Assembly: GCA_026708585.1 (NCBI GenBank)
Contig: JAPOUQ010000048.1
Coordinates: forward strand, 1 to 64,000
DNA from: Gammaproteobacteria bacterium
Lineage (GTDB): Bacteria > Pseudomonadota > Gammaproteobacteria > Arenicellales > Poriferihabitantaceae
Direction: 5' to 3'
Length of the DNA stretch: 64,000 nt
Shown: piece after piece, positions 54,834 through 63,603 of the stretch
How positions within the stretch are numbered: position 1 is the first letter of the stretch
How the letters are laid out: each line of letters starts with the position of its first letter
Notes under the pieces: generated by a model
Seen by the model: only the letters and a program-made list of their open reading frames with translations
What the model was told of the DNA's origin: nothing
Database searches by the model: none
Made by a program: the position numbers and the translations under genes

Positions 54834-54908
54834 ACCAAAGAAAACTGCGGACTTGTCTGCAACATTCTGAATTTTTCCAGTAATAATTTAATTAACGAGA
54901 AAAAAACT

Positions 54909-55940
54909 ATGAAAATAATGATTAAAATCACTATCATACTGTCTACGTTTATTACGTTTTTGCTACCTAGTGTACATGCAGTGGAAGTAGATGGCCCAGA
55001 ATTACAGTGGAACATATCACTTTGGGGTAAGCAACGTGCCTTCACGGCGGGAGTAGAAAAGCTATCGTCACTTGTAGCTGAAAAGACAGGAGGTAATTGG
55101 GAGATCATATTGCACTATGGCGAAGCCCTGTCTAAGGGGAAGGAAAACCTAGACGGTTTGGCTATCGGTGCGTTTGAAGGTGCAATGTTTTGCAACTTCT
55201 ATCACCCCCAGAAGAATCCGGCCCTGATGTCTTTGACAATGCCTTTCTTACCCATGAGTGAATGGGAAAACAGTCGCAAAATCCGTGATACTGTACTCAA
55301 TAGCGAAGCAGTGAAGAAAGAGTTAGCGCAATGGAATGCAATGGTTTATTCTTCATCATTTCTACCACAATATGAATTTATGGGAACTGGTGAGCCACCT
55401 CGAACATTAAAGGACTGGGAAGGCAAAACGGTCCGGGCTGGTGGAGGTGTTGCACAGGCAATGAAGGTGTTTGGAGCAACCCCTACAAGTTTGCCTGCAA
55501 CAGAAGTTTATACCGGTATTCAGCAAGGCACCATGGATGCAGCCTCCTTTCCTTTTACCTACAGTCATGTGGCTTATAACATTCATGAGGTTGCAGACTG
55601 GTATACCTCTAATCTATCGCCGGGTACATCCGAATGTCCTCTGGCTTTTTCCATCAGCGCCTATAACGCACTGCCTGGTCAATACAAAGCTCTTCTAGAT
55701 GATGTGAAGGAAGAGGTTATTGATGCACAGATTCAGGCCTACATTGACATTGATAAAGTAAATTTGCCCATGTTGGAAGAAAAGCTTACAAAGGTCGTAT
55801 ATTCGGATGAAGAGCTCGCAGTTTTCCGTAAAGGAGCTGGCCGACCGGTGATTGATGCTTGGATTGACGAGAACCAGGACAAGTTCGACGCACGCGGATT
55901 AATCGAGGCGATTTTTAAATCTGTAGGTTCATCTTATTGA
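54909..55940 (+). CDS. dctP: TRAP transporter substrate-binding protein (DctP type)
   Basis: Periplasmic solute receptor for a carboxylate-type substrate. The 343-residue precursor has a signal peptide (about 1-24, cleaved after VHA), then the TRAP DctP family features: LSLWGKQRAFTAGVEKL-like start, GALSKGKENLDGLAIGAFEGAMF, WEGKTVRAGGGVAQAMKVFGATPTSLPATEVYTGIQQGTMDAA. The Arg of the VRAGGG stretch is the likely carboxylate ligand. Partners dctQ and dctM follow after a 400-nt gap. Confidence 0.92.
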   Translation: MKIMIKITIILSTFITFLLPSVHAVEVDGPELQWNISLWGKQRAFTAGVEKLSSLVAEKTGGNWEIILHYGEALSKGKENLDGLAIGAFEGAMFCNFYHPQKNPALMSLTMPFLPMSEWENSRKIRDTVLNSEAVKKELAQWNAMVYSSSFLPQYEFMGTGEPPRTLKDWEGKTVRAGGGVAQAMKVFGATPTSLPATEVYTGIQQGTMDAASFPFTYSHVAYNIHEVADWYTSNLSPGTSECPLAFSISAYNALPGQYKALLDDVKEEVIDAQIQAYIDIDKVNLPMLEEKLTKVVYSDEELAVFRKGAGRPVIDAWIDENQDKFDARGLIEAIFKSVGSSY

Positions 55941-56340
55941 GTTGAAACTTGGCTTCATTAGCGTTAGAGTGCCGTACAGGTCTCGGCAAACCTGAAATCT
56001 ATCTGACATCGATAGATGTTAGACAGATTGTGGTCTATAAACTGAAATTATATACAGTGTTAGCCATGTATCTTTTGACGGGTTCGCGGGACCTCCAATG
56101 AGAACACTTCCAATCTTCCAGTTGCTCCAATCCCGAAGGCTGACATGCCTGTATATATATGTTCGAGAAAAATAACGACAACTAAGTTAATAACTATGCA
56201 ATTTGATATGGCCAGGATTTCATATAAATCCCTAATCGGGCATAGCCAGTACCAAAGTTTGATAATCAATTATGTGTACTTTCTGCACAAGTTTTTATGG
56301 GTAAGGGACTATAGATTTGTTGTGACTGGGAAAGTCTAGA
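55941..56340. other. 400-nt gap between dctP and dctQ, with a stem-loop
   Basis: No supported gene. CTGACATC (56003-56010), loop GATA, GATGTTAG (56015-56022) forms an 8-bp stem with one G-U. There is no U-tract. Such a hairpin after dctP could stabilise its transcript or set the receptor-to-permease ratio. A 64-codon frame at 56145-56339 is not convincing. Confidence 0.4.
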
Positions 56341-56955
56341 ATGACTGATTTCCTCGGACGAGGTATCCAGCGTGTTGACCGGTTCTTTGGTACGGTTGAG
56401 AACCTATTTAATCTTTTTGCGGGTTCGCTGGTTTTTGCGATGATGTTTCTGGGTCTGGTTCAGATCATCATGCGTAATGTTTTCAATTCACCGATCTACG
56501 GCTATATCGACATTGTTGAAATCTCGATGGTGGGATTTGCAGTCCTGTCCATTGCCTATGTTCAGCGTGTGGGTGGCCATGTTCGCATGGAGCTATTGAT
56601 CACACGGCTTAAGGGACGTGCAAACTGGCTAATCGAAGCATTCGCCACCTCGGCTGCGATCTTTATCGTTGCGATACTGATCCCGTATTCATATTCGCAC
56701 TTCAAACGGGCATTCAATTTCGGTGATAGCACGATCGATATCCAAATTACGACCTGGCCGGCAAAGCTGGTAGTACCGCTGGCACTGAGCTTTCTCCTGA
56801 TTCGACTGTTTATTCAGTTGTTGGGTTATCTCAGACTGGTTGTTAATCCAAATCTGGTGCCGATCGGAGTGCCGCTGACAAAGACTGCGGCGGAGCAGGT
56901 AGAAGAGGAAATCATGCAAACTGGGGAAAAGGCAGATGCTAACGGAATTGAGTAA
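56341..56955 (+). CDS. dctQ: TRAP transporter small permease (DctQ)
   Basis: The 204-residue membrane protein has four hydrophobic segments (about 25-45, 60-78, 100-120, 145-165) as expected of DctQ, plus FNSPIYGYIDIVEISMVGFAVLSIAYVQRVGGHVRMELLITRLKG. Its stop is 20 nt beyond the start of dctM. Codons in this gene and the next use more G and C at third positions than the window in general. Confidence 0.9.
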   Translation: MTDFLGRGIQRVDRFFGTVENLFNLFAGSLVFAMMFLGLVQIIMRNVFNSPIYGYIDIVEISMVGFAVLSIAYVQRVGGHVRMELLITRLKGRANWLIEAFATSAAIFIVAILIPYSYSHFKRAFNFGDSTIDIQITTWPAKLVVPLALSFLLIRLFIQLLGYLRLVVNPNLVPIGVPLTKTAAEQVEEEIMQTGEKADANGIE

Positions 56956-58297
56956 TAGCGAAATCGGTATCCTCGGTGTCATTGGTTTGATCGTCATGGT
57001 CGTTTTAGGTGTGCGTGTTTATGTGGCGGCGGCACTAACAGGTTTTCTGGGACTATGTGTGCTTCGTGACTGGAATGTAGCAGCAGCCATTGCCGGTACC
57101 ATCCCTCATTCCAAGACAGTAACCTATCCTTTGTCGGTTCTTCCACTTTTTATTTTGATTGGCTTTTTGGCATTTTATGCGGGCTTAACGTCCAAACTGT
57201 TTGAAGCAGCCCGACGCTGGGTAGGATGGATGCCTGGTGGTCTTGCTGTTTCCACGGTCTTTGCTACAGCTGGTTTCGCTGCGGTATCTGGAGCATCTAC
57301 TGCAACAGCCGCAGTATTCTCGCGAGTAGCAATTCCGGATATGAAGCGTGTTGGCTATAACAAGAGGCTGACGGCGGGAGTGATCGCTGCAGGAGGTACG
57401 CTAGCTTCCCTGATTCCACCCTCTGCCATTCTGGTGATCTATGCAATCATTGTTGAAGAATCTGTCGGCAAGCTCCTACTGGCGGGGTTCTTGCCGGGAA
57501 TCGCATCAGCACTGATATATGCTGTTCTGATCGTAGGCATGTGCATGGCCCGTCCAGACATGGGACGCCCAATCACCGGATTCACTTGGAAACAACGCTT
57601 CGAGAGTCTGCCGGGAACCTTCCCGATTATTATCGTAGTAGCGATCATATTTGGTTCACTCTACACAGGCACGGCGACTCCCACAGAGGCTGCCGCTCTC
57701 GGTGCAAGTGTAGTCTTTGGACTGTATGTCTATCGTGCATTGAAGTTGGGTCAAATGTCTCAAATAAAGGAAAAGTTGCGCGAAGCATTGATGGAGACAG
57801 CAAAACTTACGGTTATGATCTTTACCTTGATCTGGGGTGTATTTCTATTTGTTCGGTTTCTAGCTTTCGCAGGACTCCCATCGGTTTTTTCCGACTGGGT
57901 GGTAAGTCTTGATATGCCACCGATCATCATCATGATCTGCATACTGCTGGCCTATGCCGTTCTGGGCATGTTCATGGATGCAATCGGCATGCTGATCCTG
58001 ACCTTGCCAGTAGTTTATCCGGCTGTAATCGCGTTGGGATTTGATCCAATATGGTTTGGTATAATTGTTGTGAAAATGGCCGAGATTTGTCTGATTACTC
58101 CCCCTATTGGGTTAAACTGCTTTGTAGTTGCTGGTGTGTCAAGGGATCTCAGAGATGATCAGGGTCGTTCGCTGGAAATCCCCCTGCAGGATGTGTTCCG
58201 GGGAGTTGGGCCATTTTTTGTGGCGGATATAATTACTGTTGGTGTCTTGTTAGCCTTCCCGCAGATCGTTCTTTGGTTGCCTAGCCTGATGGGGTAA
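56936..58297 (+). CDS. dctM: TRAP transporter large permease (DctM)
   Basis: The 453-residue protein has about 12 transmembrane helices and the DctM family motifs ASTATAAVFSRVAIPDMKRVGYNKRLTAGVIAAGGTLASLIPPSAILVIY, and TATPTEAAALGA. It forms the Na+-dependent channel with DctQ; together with DctP it completes one TRAP system. Cupin and CoA-transferase genes follow with short gaps. Confidence 0.93.
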   Translation: MLTELSNSEIGILGVIGLIVMVVLGVRVYVAAALTGFLGLCVLRDWNVAAAIAGTIPHSKTVTYPLSVLPLFILIGFLAFYAGLTSKLFEAARRWVGWMPGGLAVSTVFATAGFAAVSGASTATAAVFSRVAIPDMKRVGYNKRLTAGVIAAGGTLASLIPPSAILVIYAIIVEESVGKLLLAGFLPGIASALIYAVLIVGMCMARPDMGRPITGFTWKQRFESLPGTFPIIIVVAIIFGSLYTGTATPTEAAALGASVVFGLYVYRALKLGQMSQIKEKLREALMETAKLTVMIFTLIWGVFLFVRFLAFAGLPSVFSDWVVSLDMPPIIIMICILLAYAVLGMFMDAIGMLILTLPVVYPAVIALGFDPIWFGIIVVKMAEICLITPPIGLNCFVVAGVSRDLRDDQGRSLEIPLQDVFRGVGPFFVADIITVGVLLAFPQIVLWLPSLMG

Positions 58298-58312
58298 TTT
58301 GGAGGTTATGGA

Positions 58313-58702
58313 ATGAAGCTTAAAAGGGACAGACTGTTCTATCGAGAAGATGATTTCACTCGCTATCAGCCGGCAGGTCACACGGGTACTGTCAATCGAC
58401 GTATCGTCGGTCCTGAGCAAGGTTCAAAACACTTCGAAGTGGAATTGGGAATCATCAAACCTAGACAGAGTGTGAGTTGTCATTTTCTTCCTAGAATTGA
58501 CGAATTCTGCGATATGTTACATGATACATCTAATGTGATCATTGGAGGTGAAACCTGCGAGGTGGGTCCTGATGAGGGATGTTTTTTCGTTGTTGATACA
58601 CCACATGATTTTACTGCAACGAGAACCGAATCGGTCTGTGTTCTAGATGTTTATGGGCCTCCTTATCATGAGGGAGTACGAGTGGAGGTCGAAAGTGTAT
58701 GA
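58313..58702 (+). CDS. small cupin-domain protein
   Basis: A 129-residue single-domain protein of beta-rich pattern: FEVELGIIKPRQSVSCHFLPRIDEFCDMLHDTSNVIIGG, VGPDEGCFFVVDTPHDFTAT. The family metal site (H, E, H) is not obvious, although His and Glu residues lie at plausible positions. I call it cupin-like with moderate certainty. Possible roles are isomerase, decarboxylase or substrate sensor in the pathway. Its stop overlaps the CoA-transferase start. Confidence 0.65.
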   Translation: MKLKRDRLFYREDDFTRYQPAGHTGTVNRRIVGPEQGSKHFEVELGIIKPRQSVSCHFLPRIDEFCDMLHDTSNVIIGGETCEVGPDEGCFFVVDTPHDFTATRTESVCVLDVYGPPYHEGVRVEVESV

Positions 58703-59843
58703 TCTATTGAAAGGTGCAAGGGTTCTGGATTTGACAACGATCGTGCTTGGCCCTTTTGCTACCCGTTATCTTGGTGATTTTGGAGCGGATATTATCAAGG
58801 TAGAACCGCCATCAGGTGATCTATTTCGTTATGTGCGACCCGCTCGTTCCGACAGCATGGGTGCTGGGTATCTCAATAGCAATCGAAACAAACGATCAGT
58901 TATTCTGGATATGAAGTCTCCAGAAGGTAGGCAGTGTTTATTTTCTTTATTGGATGGAGCTGATGTTATCGTTCACAACATGCGTCCCAAAACGGCAAAA
59001 CAGTTAGGTGTTGATCCAGAGAGCATTCGCAAGGTATTTCCAAAAATTGTTTATTGTTGTGCGGCAGGATATGCTAGTGGTGGAAGAAAAGCCGAACTCC
59101 CAGCTTATGATGACATCATTCAGGCTGCATGTGGAGCGGCCGATCTAAACCAAAACGAACAGGGTGAACCTAGATTTCTGCCTACAATTCTTTGCGACAA
59201 GGTAGGTGGGCTTCATTTGGCCTTGGCAGTTCTCTCGGGACTCATACATCAGACAAATACGGGTCAGGGATGCTATATTGAAGTTCCCATGTATGAAGGT
59301 ATTGCTTCATTTTTACTGTCAGAGCATCTTGATGGCGAGACTTTTGTACCCGCAATCGGAACAACCGGCTATGAGCGTATTATGTCACCCTATCGCAAAC
59401 CTTATGCGACCAAGGATGGTTATCTAGCTGTATTACCGTATAGCACGAAGAACTGGATAAATTTATTCAAAGCAATTGGCCGTTCCGATCTGGCAAAAGC
59501 AGGTTGGGTTCGAGACCCTGCACAGCGTAGTGATCGCATTAGTGAACTGTATAATATTCTTGAGCAGGCAATGCAAAAACACTCCACTTCGACTTGGCTA
59601 GAGATGTTGCGTGATCTTGATATTCCCTGTTCACCTGTCCAAGCACTCAGCGACCTTTTTGAGGATAAACACTTGAATGAAATTAACTTTTTCGATGAAG
59701 TAGAGCACCCTACAGAGGGAAAGATTCGCTCAGTACGCTCACCATTCTGGGTAGAAGGGGTTGATGAGAAACCGGATCATCCTGCCCCACCTTATACTGA
59801 ACAAAACATTAATATTAGTTGGTATAAGCGGAGGGATCGTTAA
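58695..59843 (+). CDS. class III (CaiB/BaiF) CoA-transferase
   Basis: Moves CoA between carboxylates through an aspartyl-CoA thioester. GTG 58695 is chosen because GGAGG sits 6 bases upstream (58684-58688); the frame reaching back to 58647 has none. The product of 382 residues has LKGARVLDLTTIVLGPFATRYLGDFGADIIKVEPP, RNKRSVILDMKSPEG, VIVHNMRP and the likely catalytic Asp in PAYDDIIQAACG. The start overlaps the cupin stop by 8 nt. It probably activates the imported acid for the acyl-CoA dehydrogenase. Confidence 0.92.
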   Translation: MYDLLKGARVLDLTTIVLGPFATRYLGDFGADIIKVEPPSGDLFRYVRPARSDSMGAGYLNSNRNKRSVILDMKSPEGRQCLFSLLDGADVIVHNMRPKTAKQLGVDPESIRKVFPKIVYCCAAGYASGGRKAELPAYDDIIQAACGAADLNQNEQGEPRFLPTILCDKVGGLHLALAVLSGLIHQTNTGQGCYIEVPMYEGIASFLLSEHLDGETFVPAIGTTGYERIMSPYRKPYATKDGYLAVLPYSTKNWINLFKAIGRSDLAKAGWVRDPAQRSDRISELYNILEQAMQKHSTSTWLEMLRDLDIPCSPVQALSDLFEDKHLNEINFFDEVEHPTEGKIRSVRSPFWVEGVDEKPDHPAPPYTEQNINISWYKRRDR

Positions 59844-59966
59844 GTCATTCCACATTCCCACATTTGATCAGTGTCTTCCCCTGATCCGAAAAAAGAGTGC
59901 TTGGTTATAACAATTGGTGGTTTCAACCCACGATTTATCATCACCCATTGAATGATTCTCAGCTCT

Positions 59967-60018
59967 CCCGAAAACGATGCCAAACAATGCATCTAGGGTA
60001 TTTTCGGGTTTCTATTTT
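59967..60018 (+). terminator. candidate terminator of the TRAP/CoA-transferase operon
   Basis: CCCGAAAA (59967-59974) pairs with TTTTCGGG (60001-60008), enclosing an inner GATGC/GCATC stem; TTTCTATTTT follows. Confidence 0.5.
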
Positions 60019-60618
60019 CGATTAGAGTCTTCAGCTGATCTAATGCTTCTTGTCTACTGATGAGAAAAATCAAGCGCTAAATGAATTCATGACAGCTTCG
60101 TATTTGTATGAGTTTTTGTTTGGAATCTTACGAAGTGGTTCACTGAATTTGGGTGAGGTTGTTTGCTCATTCATTTTATAGTTAATATTTAGGAGCGGAT
60201 ACCTAATGCAACCTTTTCGAAAATGCAAATATAAATTCGGATCGTTTTTTGGATTGTTTCGAGATTAAAATTTCGAATACAAGCTTCAACTCGTACTGAA
60301 TTGTCGATATTGAATTTTCGAAACTACTTGCCTCACTATGTTAAGATGAATAAATGATGATTCGTAACTTTCAAACTAGAATTATGCTTAGTGTCAACTG
60401 ATATGTTTACACAACCAGTTTGATAAGATTTGTTTTCTCATGGTCAATCGTTATTGTAAAGTAGCGAACAATATGAATAGAGCAATATCAATAAGCATTG
60501 TGTACTCGATAAAAGACAGTTTTCATTCACATTCTGTACAGGAACGATCAGACTCATTGACAAACGAATACTTCAAGCGGTTTTTGAACCACAAATCCAT
60601 TTAATAAGAGAATAACAA
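60019..60618. other. intergenic region upstream of hfq
   Basis: With 59844-59966 this is a 775-nt gap between the CoA-transferase gene and hfq. It is AT-rich and non-coding. A TTGACA (60557-60562) precedes hfq but has no matching -10. No remnant of a miaA-hfq junction is visible. Confidence 0.4.
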
Positions 60619-60861
60619 ATGCAAAAATATAGTGGGACGGCCCTGCAAGATCCATTTTTAAATATATTACGCAAAGAACGAATACCGGTATCAGTTTTCC
60701 TGATAAATGGGATCAAATTACAAGGTCAAATCGACTCTTATGATCAGTATGTGATTCTTCTGAAGAATTCGGTTAACCAGATCATTTATAAACATGCCAT
60801 CTCAACCATAGTCCCAACTCGGTCTGTGAAGGTAACGCCAGATGAAGACAATTCGAATTAA
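60619..60861 (+). CDS. hfq: RNA chaperone Hfq
   Basis: Hexameric Sm-like protein that pairs small RNAs with mRNAs. The 80-residue product has [60 protein letters not shown], with the proximal-site YKHAIS intact. The C-terminal tail after residue 70 is short and acidic, so the long disordered tail of enteric Hfq is missing. Starts with AAGAGA upstream of ATG. hflX follows 59 nt later. Confidence 0.97.
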   Translation: MQKYSGTALQDPFLNILRKERIPVSVFLINGIKLQGQIDSYDQYVILLKNSVNQIIYKHAISTIVPTRSVKVTPDEDNSN

Positions 60862-60920
60862 AAATTGTTATGTTTGATGACTCGTAAGTCGACATTTGTT
60901 CGATTCGCAATGGATTAGAG

Positions 60921-62282
60921 ATGGTTAGTCAACGTCCTGACCAAATTGTCGATTACCTAAATGAGGGTACCATTCAGTTCGATTCTTCATCAACATCAGA
61001 TGTCCAATTTGAAAATCGAGATCGAGCGATTATTGCCTGTCAGGTTACAAATTCCGCACTTGCAAATGACCATGTTCTTGATGAACTAAATGAATTAGCA
61101 ATTTCAGCAGGTGCAGTGGTTTGTGCTCGTATAGTGTCAGTTCGCTCAAAACCCGTTGCAGCAACTTTTTTCGGCAAGGGAAAAGTCGAAGAGCTCGCAA
61201 GCATAGTCGCATACAATTGTGCGTCGCTGGTAATTTTTGATCATTCGATTAGTCCAGTCCAAGAACGGAATATTGAAAGGCAAATTCAATGTCGCGTATT
61301 GGATCGTGCTGGTTTAATCCTTTCAATTTTTGCACAACGAGCCACATCAATGGAGGGTAAGCTTCAGGTCGAGTTAGCGCAATTACGACACCTATCAACT
61401 CGCCTCGTTAGGGGCTGGTCTCATTTAGAGCGTCAGAAAGGAGGTATAGGTTTGCGGGGTCCGGGTGAATCACAACTCGAGACAGACCGTCGATTGATTG
61501 GTCAACGTATTCGAACTTTGTCGTCCCGGCTTGAGAGGGTCGAATCACAAAGGAAGCTAAGGAGAAGGGCGAGGCAAAGAGCACCGGTTGCGACCATTTC
61601 ACTGGTTGGATATACCAATGCGGGTAAGTCTACTTTGTTTAATGTGCTCACAGGCGCCAATACGCTTAGTGATAATCGTTTGTTTGCAACTCTTGATCCC
61701 ACTATGCGACGCTTAGAATTACCAAAAGCGGGTACGGTAGTACTTTCAGATACTGTTGGGTTTGTAAGAGACTTGCCGCATAGTTTAATCGCATCATTCA
61801 AATCCACACTGGAGGAGGTGTTAAATTCAACTTATTTGCTGTTGGTTACCGATATTTCAGCATCAGACAGTCAGGAAACTCGAATGCATGTACGAGATGT
61901 ATTGAAGGAAATTGGTGCAGATAACATACCTGTTATCCATGTGCTCAATAAAATAGACCTGATTAATGAGACGCCGAAAGTAATTTACAACAGCAACAAT
62001 GTGCCCGATTCGGTAATGCTCTCTGCTATGACTGGGAAAGGATTAGATTTACTAATTAAGGCAATAGCATCACAGGTGAGCAAGGAATATGTGCAGTATA
62101 GAATTGAGCTTAAACCAGATGCTGGTAAACTGCGTTCCAAGTTATTCCAAAGATGTGAAGTCTTACAAGAAACCTATCTCGACAACGGCGGTATGGTACT
62201 TGATGTAAAGATGTGTGATTCCACCATGGGTTGGTTAATGTCCCAACAAAATTTCACAGGGAAATGGTCACAAGTAATCTGA
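60921..62282 (+). CDS. hflX: ribosome-splitting GTPase HflX
   Basis: GTPase that splits stalled 70S ribosomes. The 453-residue protein has the N-terminal HflX domain (about 35-200, with the GPGESQLETDRR loop), G1 GYTNAGKST, the FATLDPTMRRLELP switch region, DTVGFVRDLPHSLIASFKSTLEE and NKID. The C-terminal domain is present. Downstream hflK and hflC, which normally follow, are absent. Confidence 0.96.
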   Translation: MVSQRPDQIVDYLNEGTIQFDSSSTSDVQFENRDRAIIACQVTNSALANDHVLDELNELAISAGAVVCARIVSVRSKPVAATFFGKGKVEELASIVAYNCASLVIFDHSISPVQERNIERQIQCRVLDRAGLILSIFAQRATSMEGKLQVELAQLRHLSTRLVRGWSHLERQKGGIGLRGPGESQLETDRRLIGQRIRTLSSRLERVESQRKLRRRARQRAPVATISLVGYTNAGKSTLFNVLTGANTLSDNRLFATLDPTMRRLELPKAGTVVLSDTVGFVRDLPHSLIASFKSTLEEVLNSTYLLLVTDISASDSQETRMHVRDVLKEIGADNIPVIHVLNKIDLINETPKVIYNSNNVPDSVMLSAMTGKGLDLLIKAIASQVSKEYVQYRIELKPDAGKLRSKLFQRCEVLQETYLDNGGMVLDVKMCDSTMGWLMSQQNFTGKWSQVI

Positions 62283-63126
62283 ATATGCCAATCTATCGTT
62301 ATTTGCCTTAGGCCACTTGAAAGTAGTTGTTGGACATGGCTAATCTTTATGAAATGGATCGAATGGAAATGTCAACTAACATACTGGCTTTGAGCTCTTT
62401 GTAAGATACCCACGAAGCGGCCCCATGTCGACCCGTGTACCCGCCAGTACCGAGATAAATCTGACTTTATTTGCGATGTGACATGTATCAAGCCACAGAT
62501 GCACTCAAAACATTGTATTGAGGGAGGGTTCTTTATGAACTATGACTGATAATTAAAAGGGTGTAGGATTCTATGACTTCACCGCAACAGGTTTCGTTGC
62601 AGAATGTCACCCGAGTATTTGTACTCTACCAAAGTGCAAACGGCCATAAAAGCTTACCTGCGATTGCTCTCAACCCGCGGATCTCTCATCATCAACCACT
62701 GAATGAAGGTCAAATCGAAACAGGTCTAGTTGTCGAGGTTTACCTCGGTAGAAATTCATTTTCCCTCGATGTTGTCCATTGATGAATTTCACTAGTCCTC
62801 ACAGGTGATCGGTATGGTAGTCAATAATTCGGCTAAATTGTTGCAATTGGCCACCATTTCATAAAATCATCGTATAGTCTCAAGCGCAGATTGTGCTCTG
62901 TTAATAAGTTTTACAAGGTTTGGATAGGTTTAGTCGTGACGTGAGCATGACAGACTCTCACTCTCATTCAAAAATTTCGCTTTCTGTACTATTCCTCTAT
63001 GCTTAAATATTTTGCACCAAACATAAATGCGTCATGGCTCTGCGAGAAATATCAAGAACACGGTTTTGAGCTCATGATATACTCTCAAGGAGATTAATAA
63101 TTATGTTGTAAAGAAATTAGTGAGGT
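62283..63126. other. intergenic region after hflX
   Basis: This 844-nt stretch has no RNA gene or repeat I can support and only one small frame (62573-62782, listed separately). It marks a synteny break between the hfq-hflX block and a molybdenum hydroxylase operon. Confidence 0.4.
62573..62782 (+). CDS. small hypothetical ORF, 69 aa
   Basis: ATG frame of 69 residues with a fairly even composition (VSLQNVTRVFVLYQSANG, VVEVYLGRNSFSLDVV) and a TAGGAT a few bases before the ATG. No family recognised, no neighbours that explain it. It may be a chance frame. Confidence 0.25.
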   Translation: MTSPQQVSLQNVTRVFVLYQSANGHKSLPAIALNPRISHHQPLNEGQIETGLVVEVYLGRNSFSLDVVH

Positions 63127-63132
63127 TTGTAT

Positions 63133-63603
63133 ATGCTTCTGAAACTAAATGTCAACGGTCAGAAGGTGGAGGTTGAGGCGATTGAAGGGATGCCTCTGCT
63201 ATGGGTGTTGCGGGACAAACTCAAGTTGACAGGCACGAAGTATGGATGTGGGGTAGCTTCCTGCGGAGCTTGCACGGTTCACGTAGATGGTGTTCCGGTT
63301 CGATCATGTGTTATGTCTTCAGAAAATCTGGCAGATGCGGAAATCACAACCATTGAAGGGCTCTCTTCCAAGGTGGGCCTTGCCGTACAGCAGGCGTGGG
63401 CCGAGCATAATGTTGTACAGTGCGGTTATTGTCAGTCAGGGCAAATTATGTCGGCAGCGGGACTTCTTGCCGCTAATCCCAAACCAAACGTAAGTGAGAT
63501 TGAGACTCAGATGTCGGGCAATGTCTGTCGTTGTGCGACTTATCAGCGTATAAGGGCAGCCGTTATGCGTGCTTCTGAGATTTTGCAGGAGGAAAACCAA
63601 TGA
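63133..63603 (+). CDS. iorA: 2Fe-2S subunit of a molybdenum hydroxylase (IorA-type)
   Basis: Small Fe-S subunit that passes electrons from a Mo-pterin subunit. The 156-residue product has a plant-type 2Fe-2S domain (KYGCGVASCGACTVHVDG near residue 40) and an all-alpha 2Fe-2S domain (QCGYCQSGQIM and GNVCRCATYQRI). ATG 63133 has GAGG upstream (63123-63126) and replaces a TTG at 63127. Its TGA overlaps the ATG of the next gene. Confidence 0.9.
   Translation: MLLKLNVNGQKVEVEAIEGMPLLWVLRDKLKLTGTKYGCGVASCGACTVHVDGVPVRSCVMSSENLADAEITTIEGLSSKVGLAVQQAWAEHNVVQCGYCQSGQIMSAAGLLAANPKPNVSEIETQMSGNVCRCATYQRIRAAVMRASEILQEENQ

Noticed and set aside
56145..56339. 64-codon frame just before dctQ
   Set aside because: No Shine-Dalgarno, no family features, and a composition like chance reading of AT-rich DNA.
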